Positions 52,589-62,168 of a stretch of 64,000 nucleotides of DNA are shown piece after piece. The stretch lies in the NCBI RefSeq assembly GCF_918698245.1, contig NZ_CAKKMS010000001.1:806001-870000 (forward strand), written 5' to 3'. The notes under the pieces were generated by a model. It ran no database searches. It was not told the origin of the DNA and was given only the letters and a program-made list of their open reading frames with translations. The stretch is from Pedobacter sp. Bi126 (GTDB lineage Bacteria > Bacteroidota > Bacteroidia > Sphingobacteriales > Sphingobacteriaceae). The position numbers and the translations under genes were made by a program. The stretch's first letter is position 1. The number at the start of each line of letters is the position of its first letter.

Positions 52589-54514
52589 TTATTTGCTCGA
52601 TTCTTTTCCTGCCAGCAAGCCGATCATCGAGTCTATTTCTTTTACCACACCATCATCAGAGCCAGAAAAACCCACAGCTTTAAACCTGATATTACCATCC
52701 CCATCAATCACAAATTTGGTTGGGATTCCATCAACTTTATAGGCGCTTACCACATCAAATTTGGAAGGGTCTTTTACGTTTTTGGTATCATACAGCACAT
52801 TAAAATTGTATTTTTTTGCAGTAATAAAATCAGTTACCAATTTTTCTCTATTCTCTTCTGTTTGCCAAGTATTTACAAACAGGAATACCACATTTGGATT
52901 ACTGGCGTATTTGTTTAAGGCTTTTTGCATGCCTGGGAAAGAAGACACGCAAGGTCCGCACCAGGTTGCCCAATAATCTAAAATTACGATCTTTCCTTTC
53001 AAACTGGCTAGACTTACGGTTTCGCCTTTAAGGTTGGTTAATGAAAACGCAGGAGCCGGAATATTGATCATTTTTTTCACCCATTCTGCACGCTCTTTTT
53101 CTAATGCTGCTTTTTCTAAATTGGCCAGGTAATTTTCATAAGTTCCATCTTTCTTTAGTTTAGTATAAAGCATTTTAAATTCGTTTTTTAGCGAATCATT
53201 GCCTTTACCCTCTTTAATTAATTTCTCAGCCTCAGTATAAGCTTTATCATCTTGGCCATCCTTAATTAAATAAGTTACATAACGTGAAGATACATCGGGT
53301 GGAACTGTTGCATATAAAGGAATGGCCTTCTCTTGCATAGCTAAAGCCTCTTTAAATTTTCCCTGATGATATAGCAACAGTCCATAAGTATCAGCATACA
53401 TACCATAAGCGCCGTCTAAATATTTGAGGTATTCTTCTTTAGTGTTGTAATATTTTGGCATCTCATCATTTCTTGATGCTTCTATCAGTTCTAGCGATTG
53501 TTTTGAAAGCTGAGCAGCAAGCTCGATATTCTCTTTTTTCTCAGCAGACGGCCAGGCAAAACTATTGTTATACAAACTCGCCCTGCTCATTTTATCGGTG
53601 ACCTTCTTGGCGTAATCCTGAAATTTATCCAGATCTTTAGCTTTTATAGCGCTGTTAGCCAACATACTATAAATTGAGTTCAATCTACCTGCATCTACTG
53701 TTTTACCTGGGTCAAGTTTAAAGGCGGCAATCATTTCTTCGGCCTTTTGTATTTGTGTGGCAAAATCTTTTGTACCATAAAGTGAATTCATACCATCATT
53801 CCAGGCGTAATTCCCTGTAGGGTATTTTTTAATTATGATGGCTTTAACAGAATCTGCCTGAGTTTTTTTCTTTAATAGTGAATAAAGGCTTAAAGCTGTA
53901 CCTAAATCTTCTTCTTTTGGTTCTTTTAGTTTCGTTAATGCAGAAATATTTTCGTTGATTAGTTTTGTTCCTTTGTCTTTATCTGCTTTGTACTCGAGCG
54001 ATAGATATTGATTTAGATTTTTCTTTTTCAGCTCGGGTTTTAAAGCAAAAGCCTGTTTATACAGGGAAACGGCCTTTTCAGGATCGATAGTAAGACCCAA
54101 ATAGTAATTTCCTGCCAATCCGTACAAAAAAGCTTCGTTAAGATAAGCTTCAGCTGGCACTTTCCCTGCTTTAGTGAATTCTAAAACATAACCGGCAGGC
54201 GCTTCATCTTTTTTATCACCTACCGAAAAAGCAAGTCCAACTATGGTAACGCTATCCGGAGTAGAAATTTCTCCCTTATAAACTGTTCCGTCTTTAGTGA
54301 GTTCAATTTTAGTGCTTTTGGGATTCGATTTTGAAAAAAAAGTATAACTGGTACATTTTACATCAGCCAAATTTTCGAGATTGGTCCCCTTGGGGTCGTA
54401 AGTAAATTTAACTGTACTTCCTGCTGCAGGCGTATTAGCAGAAAATTTCACGCCTTGTGCATTTGCTACCCCAGCAGCAAATATGAGTAAGCATAATAAT
54501 TTTAAGGTTTTCAT
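52589..54514 (-). CDS. TlpA/ResA-like thiol-disulfide protein with long N-terminal domain
   Basis: 641 residues with signal MKTLKLLCLLIFAAGVANAQ. A beta-rich start, then an alpha-helical TPR-like middle (about 130-460), and a C-terminal thioredoxin-like domain with WATWCGPC (Cys519, Cys522) and the cis-Pro loop VDGIPTKFVID. It probably works in the periplasm on disulfides or in redox-linked assembly. Many similar large TlpA proteins occur in this phylum with unknown partners. Confidence 0.85.
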   Translation of the reverse strand: MKTLKLLCLLIFAAGVANAQGVKFSANTPAAGSTVKFTYDPKGTNLENLADVKCTSYTFFSKSNPKSTKIELTKDGTVYKGEISTPDSVTIVGLAFSVGDKKDEAPAGYVLEFTKAGKVPAEAYLNEAFLYGLAGNYYLGLTIDPEKAVSLYKQAFALKPELKKKNLNQYLSLEYKADKDKGTKLINENISALTKLKEPKEEDLGTALSLYSLLKKKTQADSVKAIIIKKYPTGNYAWNDGMNSLYGTKDFATQIQKAEEMIAAFKLDPGKTVDAGRLNSIYSMLANSAIKAKDLDKFQDYAKKVTDKMSRASLYNNSFAWPSAEKKENIELAAQLSKQSLELIEASRNDEMPKYYNTKEEYLKYLDGAYGMYADTYGLLLYHQGKFKEALAMQEKAIPLYATVPPDVSSRYVTYLIKDGQDDKAYTEAEKLIKEGKGNDSLKNEFKMLYTKLKKDGTYENYLANLEKAALEKERAEWVKKMINIPAPAFSLTNLKGETVSLASLKGKIVILDYWATWCGPCVSSFPGMQKALNKYASNPNVVFLFVNTWQTEENREKLVTDFITAKKYNFNVLYDTKNVKDPSKFDVVSAYKVDGIPTKFVIDGDGNIRFKAVGFSGSDDGVVKEIDSMIGLLAGKESSK

Positions 54515-54622
54515 AATGAAAGGATTAAGTTTCTATCAGGTAACTAAATATATAGTTTATTCTTTATTCTTCAAAGTTATTTTATATTAAATTTTAAGGA
54601 ATAATTATTGTAGTAATTAAGC

Positions 54623-55393
54623 ATGACCTACGAACAAAAAATAAAGGGTGAATTAGATTTCTGGAGGTTTAAAACCTTGCAGAAACCTTCTCTTTTGAAT
54701 AAGGTAACCGATAAAGTTCAGAAAAAAATTAATAGTTATATCCCTGATAAGGTTCATAACGCGATCACATCCGCCATTAAACAGATGGTTAAGGCTGTGC
54801 TTTTTGGTTCAACATTTACCACATCAAAGCCAATTACCGATTTAACCTTGATGCACCGCGAGGCATTAATTAAGCAAAAAATAGAAAACTATAAAAAAAC
54901 AGGTGCTGCAGAAGGCGGAATTACAGGTGCAGGAGGTTTTTTAATGAGCCTGGCAGATTTCCCCTTATTGCTGGGCATAAAGATGAAGATGCTTTTTGAT
55001 ATTGCCGCAGTTTACGGATACGATGTTAAAGATTACCGCGAACGTTTATATATTTTACACATCTTCCAGCTGGCCTTTTCAAGCAAAGAAGAAAGCCAGA
55101 ATGTATTTATGAAAATGCAGGATTGGGATGATAAAGCCCATCAATTACCTACCAATATTGATGAATTTGACTGGCTTACCCTCCAACAGCAATACCGCGA
55201 TTATATTGATTTAGCCAAACTTGCACAGATGCTTCCATTTGTGGGTGCAGCAGTCGGTGCAGTGGCCAATTATAAACTGATCGAGAAACTGGGCAGAACG
55301 GCTATGATGAGTTATAGGATGCGGTATTTTAGTTTGCAGTATGCGGTGATCAGTACGCAAACTGAAAACCGTAAACTAGAAACTGGCAACTAA
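54623..55393 (+). CDS. EcsC family protein
   Basis: 256 residues. The EcsC pattern is visible (HREALIKQKIENYKKTGAAEGGITGAG split over residues 79-105, LADFPLLLGIKMKMLFDIAAVYGYD, AQMLPFVGAAVGAVANY), with mildly hydrophobic glycine-rich helices. Members of the family have no settled function. Its stop abuts the stop of the convergent S4-domain gene with no spacer. Confidence 0.82.
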   Translation: MTYEQKIKGELDFWRFKTLQKPSLLNKVTDKVQKKINSYIPDKVHNAITSAIKQMVKAVLFGSTFTTSKPITDLTLMHREALIKQKIENYKKTGAAEGGITGAGGFLMSLADFPLLLGIKMKMLFDIAAVYGYDVKDYRERLYILHIFQLAFSSKEESQNVFMKMQDWDDKAHQLPTNIDEFDWLTLQQQYRDYIDLAKLAQMLPFVGAAVGAVANYKLIEKLGRTAMMSYRMRYFSLQYAVISTQTENRKLETGN

Positions 55394-55795
55394 CTAATCC
55401 TCCTCTCCGAACATCCCGCCGATCAAATCGTCCGTTTCCCGCCGATCTTTTTTAGTCGGACGGCCAGTACCTCTATCCCGTTTTAGATTTGGCGCATGGA
55501 ACATCGATTTAAAAGCATGCGTTTCTTCAACGGGCGTTAGATCTTTATACTTTGTTAAGGCTGTTGGCGAATCTGTTCTGTTATACGAAAGTTCTACCAC
55601 TTCGATAATTTTCTTTTCAATCCCTTTCGATACCTGATAAACTTCACCCACTTTCACAATAGCAGAAGGTTTAATATTCTGCCCTTTGAGTTTCACCCTT
55701 CCTGCTTTACAGGCATCGGTGGCCAGGCTCCGTGTTTTAAACAACCTGATCGCCCATAAATATTTATCTATCCTAAGTTTTTCTGTCTCTGTCAT
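55394..55795 (-). CDS. S4-domain RNA-binding protein (HslR/Hsp15 type)
   Basis: 133 residues from the ATG at 55795; a TTG three codons earlier is possible. The S4 motif RIDKYLWAIRLFKTRSLA, followed by ACKAGRVKLKGQNIKPS and VKVGEVYQV, fits Hsp15/HslR, which binds stalled 50S subunits. The C-terminus is basic and then acidic (GRPTKKDRRETDDLIGG), as often seen. It is convergent with EcsC with zero spacing. Confidence 0.87.
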   Translation of the reverse strand: MTETEKLRIDKYLWAIRLFKTRSLATDACKAGRVKLKGQNIKPSAIVKVGEVYQVSKGIEKKIIEVVELSYNRTDSPTALTKYKDLTPVEETHAFKSMFHAPNLKRDRGTGRPTKKDRRETDDLIGGMFGEED

Positions 55796-55812
55796 AAAAT
55801 TCAAAAATACAT

Positions 55813-55912
55813 AATTAGGTTAATTCCTATGTTGATTAATTGTAGAAACTGGTTAATCGGTTAGCTGCAGAATGCGCCTAACCGCAGTTAACCTAATTCA
55901 TAGGAATTTAAC
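55813..55912. repeat. Inverted repeat AATTAGGTTAATTCCTATG / CATAGGAATTTA
   Basis: AATTAGGT and TTAATTCCTATG pair with CATAGGAATTTA and ACCTAATT. The next 80 bases are also GGTTAAC-rich. The block fills the gap between the S4 gene and dapD. Confidence 0.65.
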
Positions 55913-56043
55913 AATTAAGCACCCCGTAGGCTCAGTTAACCAATTCGAACGATTAACCAGTTAACCTATCTACAAAACAATTTAAACAATTAACCATTTA
56001 ATAAGCAAAAATTGATTTATTTTGCGTAAAATTTAAAAACATC

Positions 56044-56862
56044 ATGTATTCAGATTTAAAGAAATTAATTGAAGCCGCTTGGGAGGATAGAACCCTTTTA
56101 AAATACAGTAACTATTGCGAAGCCATTGAAGCCGTTATTATGGGCCTTGATAAGGGTGAAATCCGTGTTGCTGAGCCAGTTTTAAACTCTTGGGGCATTA
56201 ATGAATGGGTAAAGAAAGCCGTAATTTTATATTTTCCGATTCGCGAGATGAAAGAAATTAAAAGTGGTCCTTTCGTTTACCACGATAAAATGGATTTAAA
56301 AACCGATTATAAAACAACTGGTGTACGTGTTGTGCCTATGGCAAGTGCACGTTATGGTGCGTTTTTAGCAAAGGGTGTAATCATGATGCCATCGTACGTA
56401 AACATTGGCGCTTACGTTGATGAAGGTACTATGGTTGATACCTGGGCAACTGTTGGTTCTTGTGCACAAATTGGTAAACGCGTTCACTTAAGTGGTGGTG
56501 TGGGTATTGGTGGTGTTTTAGAGCCTGTACAAGCTGCTCCGGTTATTATCGAAGATGATGCATTTCTAGGCTCAAGGGCAATTGTGGTAGAAGGTGTTAA
56601 AGTAGAAAGAGAAGCTGTTTTAGGTGCTAATGTGGTATTAACTGCATCAACTAAAATTATTGATGTTACCGGCCCTACACCAGTAGAATATAAAGGAATT
56701 GTTCCTGCACGTTCGGTAGTAATACCAGGAAGCTATACTAAAAAATTCCCTGCAGGCGAATTCCAGGTACCTTGTGCTTTAATTATTGGTAAACGTAAAG
56801 AAAGTACAGATAAGAAAACTTCACTTAACGATGCGTTGAGAGAAAATAATGTAGCGGTTTAA
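56044..56862 (+). CDS. dapD: 2,3,4,5-Tetrahydropyridine-2,6-dicarboxylate N-succinyltransferase
   Basis: 272 residues of the DapD type. It has the all-helical N-terminus, then left-handed beta-helix hexapeptide repeats (VNIGAYVDEGTMVDTWATVGSCAQIGKRVHLS split over about 120-152, GIGGVLEPVQAAPVIIEDDAFLG) and ends in a short helix. It succinylates tetrahydrodipicolinate in lysine and diaminopimelate synthesis. The glycosyltransferase frame opens 15 bases later. Confidence 0.94.
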   Translation: MYSDLKKLIEAAWEDRTLLKYSNYCEAIEAVIMGLDKGEIRVAEPVLNSWGINEWVKKAVILYFPIREMKEIKSGPFVYHDKMDLKTDYKTTGVRVVPMASARYGAFLAKGVIMMPSYVNIGAYVDEGTMVDTWATVGSCAQIGKRVHLSGGVGIGGVLEPVQAAPVIIEDDAFLGSRAIVVEGVKVEREAVLGANVVLTASTKIIDVTGPTPVEYKGIVPARSVVIPGSYTKKFPAGEFQVPCALIIGKRKESTDKKTSLNDALRENNVAV

Positions 56863-56874
56863 GCTGAAAGCACA

Positions 56875-56970
56875 AAGGTGAAAGCTGAAAGCGAAACTCA
56901 AACTCAAAAAGCCGAAAGTACTGAACTTGAGCAATCAAGCTTTAGTCTTTCGGCTTTAAGCTTTTCACTT
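56875..56970. repeat. Palindromic repeat spanning the start of the glycosyltransferase gene
   Basis: The outer arms AAGGTGAAAGCT (56875-56886) and AGCTTTTCACTT (56959-56970), the middle arms AAAGCCGAAAG (56908-56918) and CTTTCGGCTTT (56947-56957), and the core CTTGA-GCAA-TCAAG (56926-56939) are nested. The GTG start at 56878 lies in the left arm. Confidence 0.75.
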
Positions 56971-58077
56971 AAAATTGGATACGATGGCAAGCGCGCTGCC
57001 AATAACTTAACAGGATTAGGTAATTACAGCCGGTCTTTAATTGAGCATTTGGCACATCAGTTTCCTCAGCATCAGTATTTGGTGTACGCTCCAAAAGTAA
57101 AGTCTGCTAAACAGATTGATGCTTTTCTCGAAAATGAAAACATCGAACTGAAGCTTCCAAAAAACGGGACTTTTTTATGGCGAAGTTTAAATATCCTTAA
57201 AGATTTAAATCAAGATGGTTGCCAGATTTATCATGGGCTAAGTCATGAAATTCCATTAGCCATACAACATACCCGGATTAAATCGATCGTTACCATTCAT
57301 GATTTAATTTTTCTTCGCTTCCCTCAGTATTATAAATTTATAGACCGGAAATTATACGAATGGAAAAGCAAATCTGCATGTAAACGGGCCAATAAAATTA
57401 TCGCCATCAGTGAAAAAACAAAAGAAGACATTATTGATTTATATGGGATCAGTCCTGAAAAAATTGAGGTAATTTACCAAAGCTGTGATGACAGTTTTAA
57501 AACACCTTTCGCTAAAGAAACCTTAAGCCGCATTAGGGCAACTTATAAACTGCCTGACAAATACATCCTAAACGTTGGCACCATTGAAGTGCGTAAAAAC
57601 CTTAAATTAGCTGTTCAGGCTTTAAAAGAGGTTAATGAGGCGTATAAACTGGTGGTAATAGGTAAACAAACGGCTTATTTTAAAACCGTTGAGAAAGAAA
57701 TAGAAAAGCTCGGCCTTAAAAACAGAATTCTATTCTTAAAAAATATCCCTTTTGCCGATCTGCCTGGCATTTATCAAATGGCAAATGTTTTTGTTTATCC
57801 TTCCTTTTACGAAGGTTTCGGCATTCCGATTATCGAAGCCCTCTATTCTGGGGTTCCCGTAGTTGCAGCAACTGGATCATGCCTGGAAGAAGCTGGCGGA
57901 CCAGGTAGCTTATACATTTCACCTGAAGATGCTAACGGACTTGCAAAAGCCATTAATCAAATTCTTGAAAGACCGCAGCTCCAAAAAGAGATGAAGGAGA
58001 AAGGACTGGAATTTGTTCAAAAATTCAACGCCCCTATTGTTACGCAACAATTAATGGATTGTTATTTGTCTCTTTAA
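56878..58077 (+). CDS. Glycosyltransferase, group 1 (GT4-like), with N-terminus encoded by a repeat
   Basis: 399 residues if read from GTG at 56878. Residues 1-30 come from the palindromic repeat and are Glu/Ser/Leu-rich; the family proper starts at about residue 31 (LKIGYDGKRA). The GT4 pattern is clear: LTGLGNYSRSLI, a helical linker, LNVGTIEVRKNL and the nucleotide-sugar site PSFYEGFGIPIIEAL followed by SGVPVVAATGS. It transfers a sugar from an activated donor; acceptor unknown. No in-frame ATG stands near the normal start. Confidence 0.85.
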   Translation: MKAESETQTQKAESTELEQSSFSLSALSFSLKIGYDGKRAANNLTGLGNYSRSLIEHLAHQFPQHQYLVYAPKVKSAKQIDAFLENENIELKLPKNGTFLWRSLNILKDLNQDGCQIYHGLSHEIPLAIQHTRIKSIVTIHDLIFLRFPQYYKFIDRKLYEWKSKSACKRANKIIAISEKTKEDIIDLYGISPEKIEVIYQSCDDSFKTPFAKETLSRIRATYKLPDKYILNVGTIEVRKNLKLAVQALKEVNEAYKLVVIGKQTAYFKTVEKEIEKLGLKNRILFLKNIPFADLPGIYQMANVFVYPSFYEGFGIPIIEALYSGVPVVAATGSCLEEAGGPGSLYISPEDANGLAKAINQILERPQLQKEMKEKGLEFVQKFNAPIVTQQLMDCYLSL

Positions 58078-58099
58078 TAGAAACTGCTAAGCCTCCAAT

Positions 58100-58200
58100 T
58101 TAAACCTGACTTTCGCGGAAAGCCCGCAATCCGATCCTTATCGGATGAGGACTTGCAGCATTGGCAGGACTAACACTAATAGTACCACAGTCCCTGCTTT
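58100..58200. repeat. Repeat unit with CGCGGAAAGCCCGC and GATCC-type hairpins
   Basis: AATTTAAACCTGAC (about 58098), the GCGGAAAGCCCGC inverted pair and CCGATCCTTATCGG (58131-58144) recall the family at 10041 and 40215. I see no gene in the 298-base gap. Confidence 0.5.
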
Positions 58201-58274
58201 TTAAATAAAAAACTTGTTTTCTAGTAAAAAAATAGTGCTTTTAGACGATCTTAAGTAACCCCAGCTACAAAACA

Positions 58275-58316
58275 TAAAAAAAGGGCCGGAATTTATTTAA
58301 AAATTCAACAGCCCTC
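58275..58316 (-). terminator. Terminator of the DUF4136 lipoprotein gene
   Basis: On the minus strand AGGGCTG...and the CGGCCCT arm pair through TTGAATTT/AAATTC, followed by TTTTTTT. Confidence 0.78.
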
Positions 58317-58375
58317 TGATTTTACTCAGCAATTAACGAATTGCTATTTAGGTCTTTTAACCTAACGGCCCAGCT

Positions 58376-58933
58376 TTATTTAGCAGCAGTAACCGTTGGT
58401 GGATATTGCGCCAATATTTCTTTTACGCCTGTATATAAACGTTCTTCTCTTTTGTTAAAGCTATCTAAGTTAAAACCAGATCCCTGTCCGTGCCAGAATA
58501 AAATCTTTTTAGCAGGGTCCAAGAAATCGATAATGATTGTACCCTCAATATATTGGTTTACATAGGTTCCGCCGCCGCCCCAGAAAGGGTTTCCCCAGCC
58601 GCCACGCCAGCCCCATCCCCAGCCACCGTAGTAACCTGGGCCATAAACATCGGTTTTTTCCCGGGCAACTACCACCAAATTCACCAATAAATCAGGTCGG
58701 TCTGATTTGGTAAATCCTTTGGCATTCATTTCAGATTCAACCGCGGCTATTAATCTGCGTTTATCCAGATTGTTAAGCTTAACCCTTGCTATGCCTTTAT
58801 CGTAAAAATTGTAAGTTTTGTAACCGCTTAAATCAACATTTTTATCATAATCTGATGCGGTGCGGAGTGTTGTACATCCTGCTAATGCCAATACTACTGT
58901 AAAAAGCATTAATAATTTTTGTGCTGTTCTCAT
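58376..58933 (-). CDS. DUF4136 lipoprotein
   Basis: 185 residues from the ATG at 58933; an upstream start at 58984 would spoil the signal. The lipobox is ALAGC (Cys20). DUF4136 features follow (SDYDKNVDLSGYKTYNFYDKG, GIARVKLNNLDKRRLIAAVESEM) and a Gly/Trp-rich stretch (YYGGWGWGWRGGWGNPFWGGG). It is an envelope protein of unknown function. Confidence 0.85.
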   Translation of the reverse strand: MRTAQKLLMLFTVVLALAGCTTLRTASDYDKNVDLSGYKTYNFYDKGIARVKLNNLDKRRLIAAVESEMNAKGFTKSDRPDLLVNLVVVAREKTDVYGPGYYGGWGWGWRGGWGNPFWGGGGTYVNQYIEGTIIIDFLDPAKKILFWHGQGSGFNLDSFNKREERLYTGVKEILAQYPPTVTAAK

Positions 58934-59224
58934 TTTTGTGCGCTGTTGTGTAAATAACCTGATTAAATATAACGATTTTGACAATCAAAAAAGGAAAATC
59001 ATTTATATTTTTTACAATCAGATTGTTATCTGTGAAACGATTTCTATTAAATTTATGTTTTGCCTTATATCACTCAGACTAAATATTTTACAATTGGATT
59101 AAATCGTTGAATCAGTATATGGGCGGGTATTCTATAAGATCTGTTTTACAGCCAGTTGTCAGATAGAAATATTTGACACCACAGGAAATACATATAAAGA
59201 TTATTTAACTTCCTCTTAATAAAT

Positions 59225-59232
59225 TAACTTTG
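59225..59232 (+). promoter_or_regulatory. Candidate -7 element TAACTTTG of the Sua5/YrdC gene
   Basis: TAACTTTG matches TAnnTTTG and ends four bases before the ATG, so the transcript may be leaderless. The 303-base gap upstream is otherwise featureless. Confidence 0.45.
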
Positions 59233-59236
59233 TAAA

Positions 59237-59803
59237 ATGCTAAGAGACGAGATTGACAAAGCTTTTGAAGTATTAAAATCAGGTGGTGTTATTTTATATC
59301 CAACAGACACCATTTGGGGCTTGGGCTGCGATGCAAGCAATGCCGATGCGGTAGATAAATTATTGAAAATAAAAAACCGTCCTGCCGAAAAGAGCCTCAT
59401 TGTGTTATTGGATGTAGACAGCAAACTGCAAAGTTATGTTGCCGAAATACCTGATGTGGCTTACGATTTAATTGAATATGCTGAAAATCCTTTAACCATT
59501 ATTTTCTCTGGAGCAAAAAATTTAGCCCAAAATGTAATCAATGCTGACGGAAGTGTGGGGATCAGAATCGTTAAACACGATTTTTGCACACCTTTAATCC
59601 AACGCTTTAGGAAACCTATAGTTTCTACCTCGGCAAATTTAAGCGGACAGCCTTCACCAAAATTCTTTGACGATATAGCCCCCGAAATTATTGATGCTGT
59701 TGATTATGTGGTAGACTTTGAGCAGGAAAACCGGACCAACAGAAAACCATCAACCATTATGAAACTTTCTCCGGGTGGACAGTTTGAGTTTATTCGCAAG
59801 TAA
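59237..59803 (+). CDS. Sua5/YrdC/YciO-family threonylcarbamoyl-AMP synthase-like protein
   Basis: 188 residues. The family motif is GVILYPTDTIWGLGCDA, followed by LLKIKNRPAEKSLIVLL, SVGIRIVKHDFC and STSANLSGQPSP. This fold makes threonylcarbamoyl-adenylate for the t6A37 modification of ANN-decoding tRNAs. YciO paralogues are closely similar, so the exact member is uncertain. The CCA-type enzyme and miaA nearby also act on tRNA. Confidence 0.85.
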   Translation: MLRDEIDKAFEVLKSGGVILYPTDTIWGLGCDASNADAVDKLLKIKNRPAEKSLIVLLDVDSKLQSYVAEIPDVAYDLIEYAENPLTIIFSGAKNLAQNVINADGSVGIRIVKHDFCTPLIQRFRKPIVSTSANLSGQPSPKFFDDIAPEIIDAVDYVVDFEQENRTNRKPSTIMKLSPGGQFEFIRK

Positions 59804-59826
59804 TTTTATTACTTTTGTAATTCTTA

Positions 59827-59893
59827 TTGTCATCCTGAGGCACGAAGGATCTGTTTCATAGCTCGCAGATGCTTTCTATCTCGGCGTGACAAA
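59827..59893. repeat. Palindromic repeat TTGTCATCCTGAGGCACGAAGGATCTG...GGCGTGACAA
   Basis: The ends TTGTCATCC and GGCGTGACAA are imperfectly inverted. The core CTGAGGCACGAAGGATCT resembles a common Bacteroidetes intergenic repeat. Confidence 0.6.
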
Positions 59894-59905
59894 ATAACTA
59901 ACTTG

Positions 59906-61312
59906 ATGCAGCAACACCTACAAAACCCAATATTTAAAACCTTATCCACCATTGCCGATAAGAACAATACCGAAGCATATGTAATCGGAGGCTTTGTTCG
60001 CGATTTATTTTTAGAACGCACTTCAAAAGATATTGATGTTGTTGTTGTGGGCAGTGGAATAGAATATGCTGAAGCCGTTGGTAGAAAACTGAACACCAAA
60101 GTTGCTGTTTTTAAAAATTTTGGCACAGCAAATATTAAATATCAGGATTTAGAAGTCGAATTTGTAGGCGCCAGAAAAGAATCTTACCGTTCTAATTCAC
60201 GTAAACCCATTGTTGAAGATGGTACCTTAGAAGATGACCAGCTGCGCAGAGATTTTACCATCAATGCTTTAGCAATCAATTTAAATGCCGATCATTTTGG
60301 TGAATTATTAGATCCGTTTGACGGGATTAAAGATTTAGAAAACAAGCTCATCCGTACCCCACTCGACCCGGAAATTACTTTTTCTGACGATCCTTTGCGC
60401 ATGATGAGGGCGATCCGCTTTGCTTCGCAGCTTAATTTCAACATCGATCCGGTTGCCCTAAATGCCATTAAAACGCAAAAACAGCGTATTACCATTGTAT
60501 CAAAAGAGCGGATAACAGATGAGATGAATAAAATCATCCTCTCAAAAAAACCTTCTATAGGCTTCAAACATCTTTTTGATACAGGCTTATTGCAGCTCAT
60601 TTTCCCTCAAATGGCACAGCTTTATGGGGTAGAGATTATTAAAGGAAAAGGTCATAAAGACAATTTTTACCATACACTTGAAGTATTAGATAACATTTGC
60701 GCAGACACTGACGATTTATGGTTGCGTTGGGCGGCGATTTTACACGATATTGCCAAACCTGCCACTAAACGTTTTGAAGAAGGCCACGGCTGGACATTCC
60801 ACGGACATGAAGATAGAGGCGCCAGAATGGTTCCGAAAATATTTGCACAGTTAAAACTGCCTTTAAACGAAAAGATGAAGTATGTGCAAAAATTGGTACA
60901 GCTTCATTTACGTCCGATTGTTCTGGCGCAGGAAACCGTTACGGATTCTGCGGTAAGGCGGTTACTTTTTGATGCCGGCGAAGAAATTGAAAGTTTAATG
61001 CTGCTTTGCAATGCCGATGTAACGACTAAAAACGAATACAAAAAAACAAAATACCGAAACAACTTTGAGCTGGTTAAACAAAAGCTAAAGGATGTAGAAG
61101 AACGCGATAAAATTAGAAACTGGCAGCCTCCTATTTCAGGAAACGATATCATGGAAACTTTCGGTCTTGATGCAGGAAAAGAGGTTGGCTTAATCAAAAA
61201 TGCCATCCGTGAAGCCATATTAGAGGGCGAGATTACAAACGACTATCACGAAGCATTTAATTTTATGCTAAATCAGGCAAAACAAATGGGATTAAATCCT
61301 GTTAATAAATAA
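59906..61312 (+). CDS. CCA-adding enzyme / poly(A) polymerase-like nucleotidyltransferase with HD domain
   Basis: 468 residues from the ATG at 59906; a TTG one codon earlier is ignored. The nucleotidyltransferase head has GGFVRD (28-33) and the metal-binding Asp42-x-Asp44 (KDIDVVVV), then the [12 protein letters not shown] motif and [17 protein letters not shown]-terminal HD domain is present ([24 protein letters not shown]). It should add or repair the CCA end of tRNAs. The gene stands between two other tRNA-processing genes. Confidence 0.9.
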   Translation: MQQHLQNPIFKTLSTIADKNNTEAYVIGGFVRDLFLERTSKDIDVVVVGSGIEYAEAVGRKLNTKVAVFKNFGTANIKYQDLEVEFVGARKESYRSNSRKPIVEDGTLEDDQLRRDFTINALAINLNADHFGELLDPFDGIKDLENKLIRTPLDPEITFSDDPLRMMRAIRFASQLNFNIDPVALNAIKTQKQRITIVSKERITDEMNKIILSKKPSIGFKHLFDTGLLQLIFPQMAQLYGVEIIKGKGHKDNFYHTLEVLDNICADTDDLWLRWAAILHDIAKPATKRFEEGHGWTFHGHEDRGARMVPKIFAQLKLPLNEKMKYVQKLVQLHLRPIVLAQETVTDSAVRRLLFDAGEEIESLMLLCNADVTTKNEYKKTKYRNNFELVKQKLKDVEERDKIRNWQPPISGNDIMETFGLDAGKEVGLIKNAIREAILEGEITNDYHEAFNFMLNQAKQMGLNPVNK

Positions 61313-61411
61313 TTTAATTGCTAAAACACTACAATTAGGCTGTCTTTTATGCCACCTGATATTTGTGGTAATTATAAATTAACTTTATTTTTACGGTTCC
61401 AAAACACTATA

Positions 61412-62059
61412 ATGGCTATTTATAAATTTAGAATTACTTTCGAAGATTTTGATGATGTTGTAAGAGAGATCGACATTAAATCAAACCAAACATTTGAAGA
61501 CCTGCACAAGGCTATTCACAGATCTACGGGTTATAATGCCGAAAAATCTTCCTCTTTTTACGTAAGCACCGATAATTGGTTAAAAGGTGATGAAATTGCT
61601 TATTTACCAAGTGAGCGTAAAAAAGACCGTGTAGTTTTAATGGAGAATTCTAAATTAAGTGGTTTTATTGAAGATCCGCATCAAAAGTTTTACTATATCT
61701 ACAATTTCGATCGCCCTTATGATTTTCATGTAGAGCTGGTAAAAATAATTTTAGATGCCGATCCAAATATCGAATACCCATTTTTAGCTAAAAGCAGTGG
61801 TGAGGCACCAAAAATAATGGAGCAAAACAGCCCACAGGCCGTTGATCCAAGAGGTGCAGCAGCGGCGGCAAGCGAATTTGATTTCTTAAATGAAATGAAC
61901 TTTGTACCAGAAGACACCGACGAATTGGAAGCCATGGGCGAAATGGGGATCAATACCGAAGAGCGGGAGGAAGATGAAGAAAGCGAAGAAGACGAATTCG
62001 GTGACGAATTTTCTGATAGTGATAACTTCGAAGATGATAGCCACAAAGACGACTATTAA
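61412..62059 (+). CDS. pRiA4b ORF-3-like (IS1096 passenger TnpR family) protein
   Basis: 215 residues from the ATG at 61412; the in-frame start at 61349 lies in upstream sequence with poor codon quality. The N-terminal half (YKFRITFEDFDDVVREIDIK, QTFEDLHKAIHRSTGY, FYVSTDNWLKGDEI) is a pRiA4b ORF-3-type domain, and the C-terminus is strongly acidic (about 30 Asp/Glu in the last 50 residues). Despite the family name no transposon is visible; function unknown. Confidence 0.8.
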   Translation: MAIYKFRITFEDFDDVVREIDIKSNQTFEDLHKAIHRSTGYNAEKSSSFYVSTDNWLKGDEIAYLPSERKKDRVVLMENSKLSGFIEDPHQKFYYIYNFDRPYDFHVELVKIILDADPNIEYPFLAKSSGEAPKIMEQNSPQAVDPRGAAAAASEFDFLNEMNFVPEDTDELEAMGEMGINTEEREEDEESEEDEFGDEFSDSDNFEDDSHKDDY

Positions 62060-62127
62060 TTCACCATATCATCATGTTGCCCAGAACCTTCGGGATCAGC
62101 ACTAATTGAACGAATTATTATCCATAC

Positions 62128-62158
62128 AAAGTCAGATGCATACATCTGACTTTTTCTT
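62128..62158 (+). terminator. Rho-independent terminator before miaA
   Basis: AAAGTCAGATG (62128-62138) pairs with CATCTGACTTT (62143-62153), followed by TTC and more T. It ends the pRiA4b-like transcript; miaA starts only about 10 bases later. Confidence 0.8.
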
Positions 62159-62168
62159 TTAAAATGTT

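Noticed and set aside
54623..55804. Overlap of the EcsC gene and the S4-domain gene as a read-through fusion
   Set aside because: The genes are convergent; their stops merely abut.
61726..62046. 106-codon serine-rich frame on the minus strand
   Set aside because: The serine run is the reverse of the acidic Glu/Asp tail of the pRiA4b-like protein.
61412..62059. Evidence of a transposon from the family name IS1096 passenger / plasmid pRiA4b
   Set aside because: No transposase, terminal repeats or target duplication are visible around the gene.
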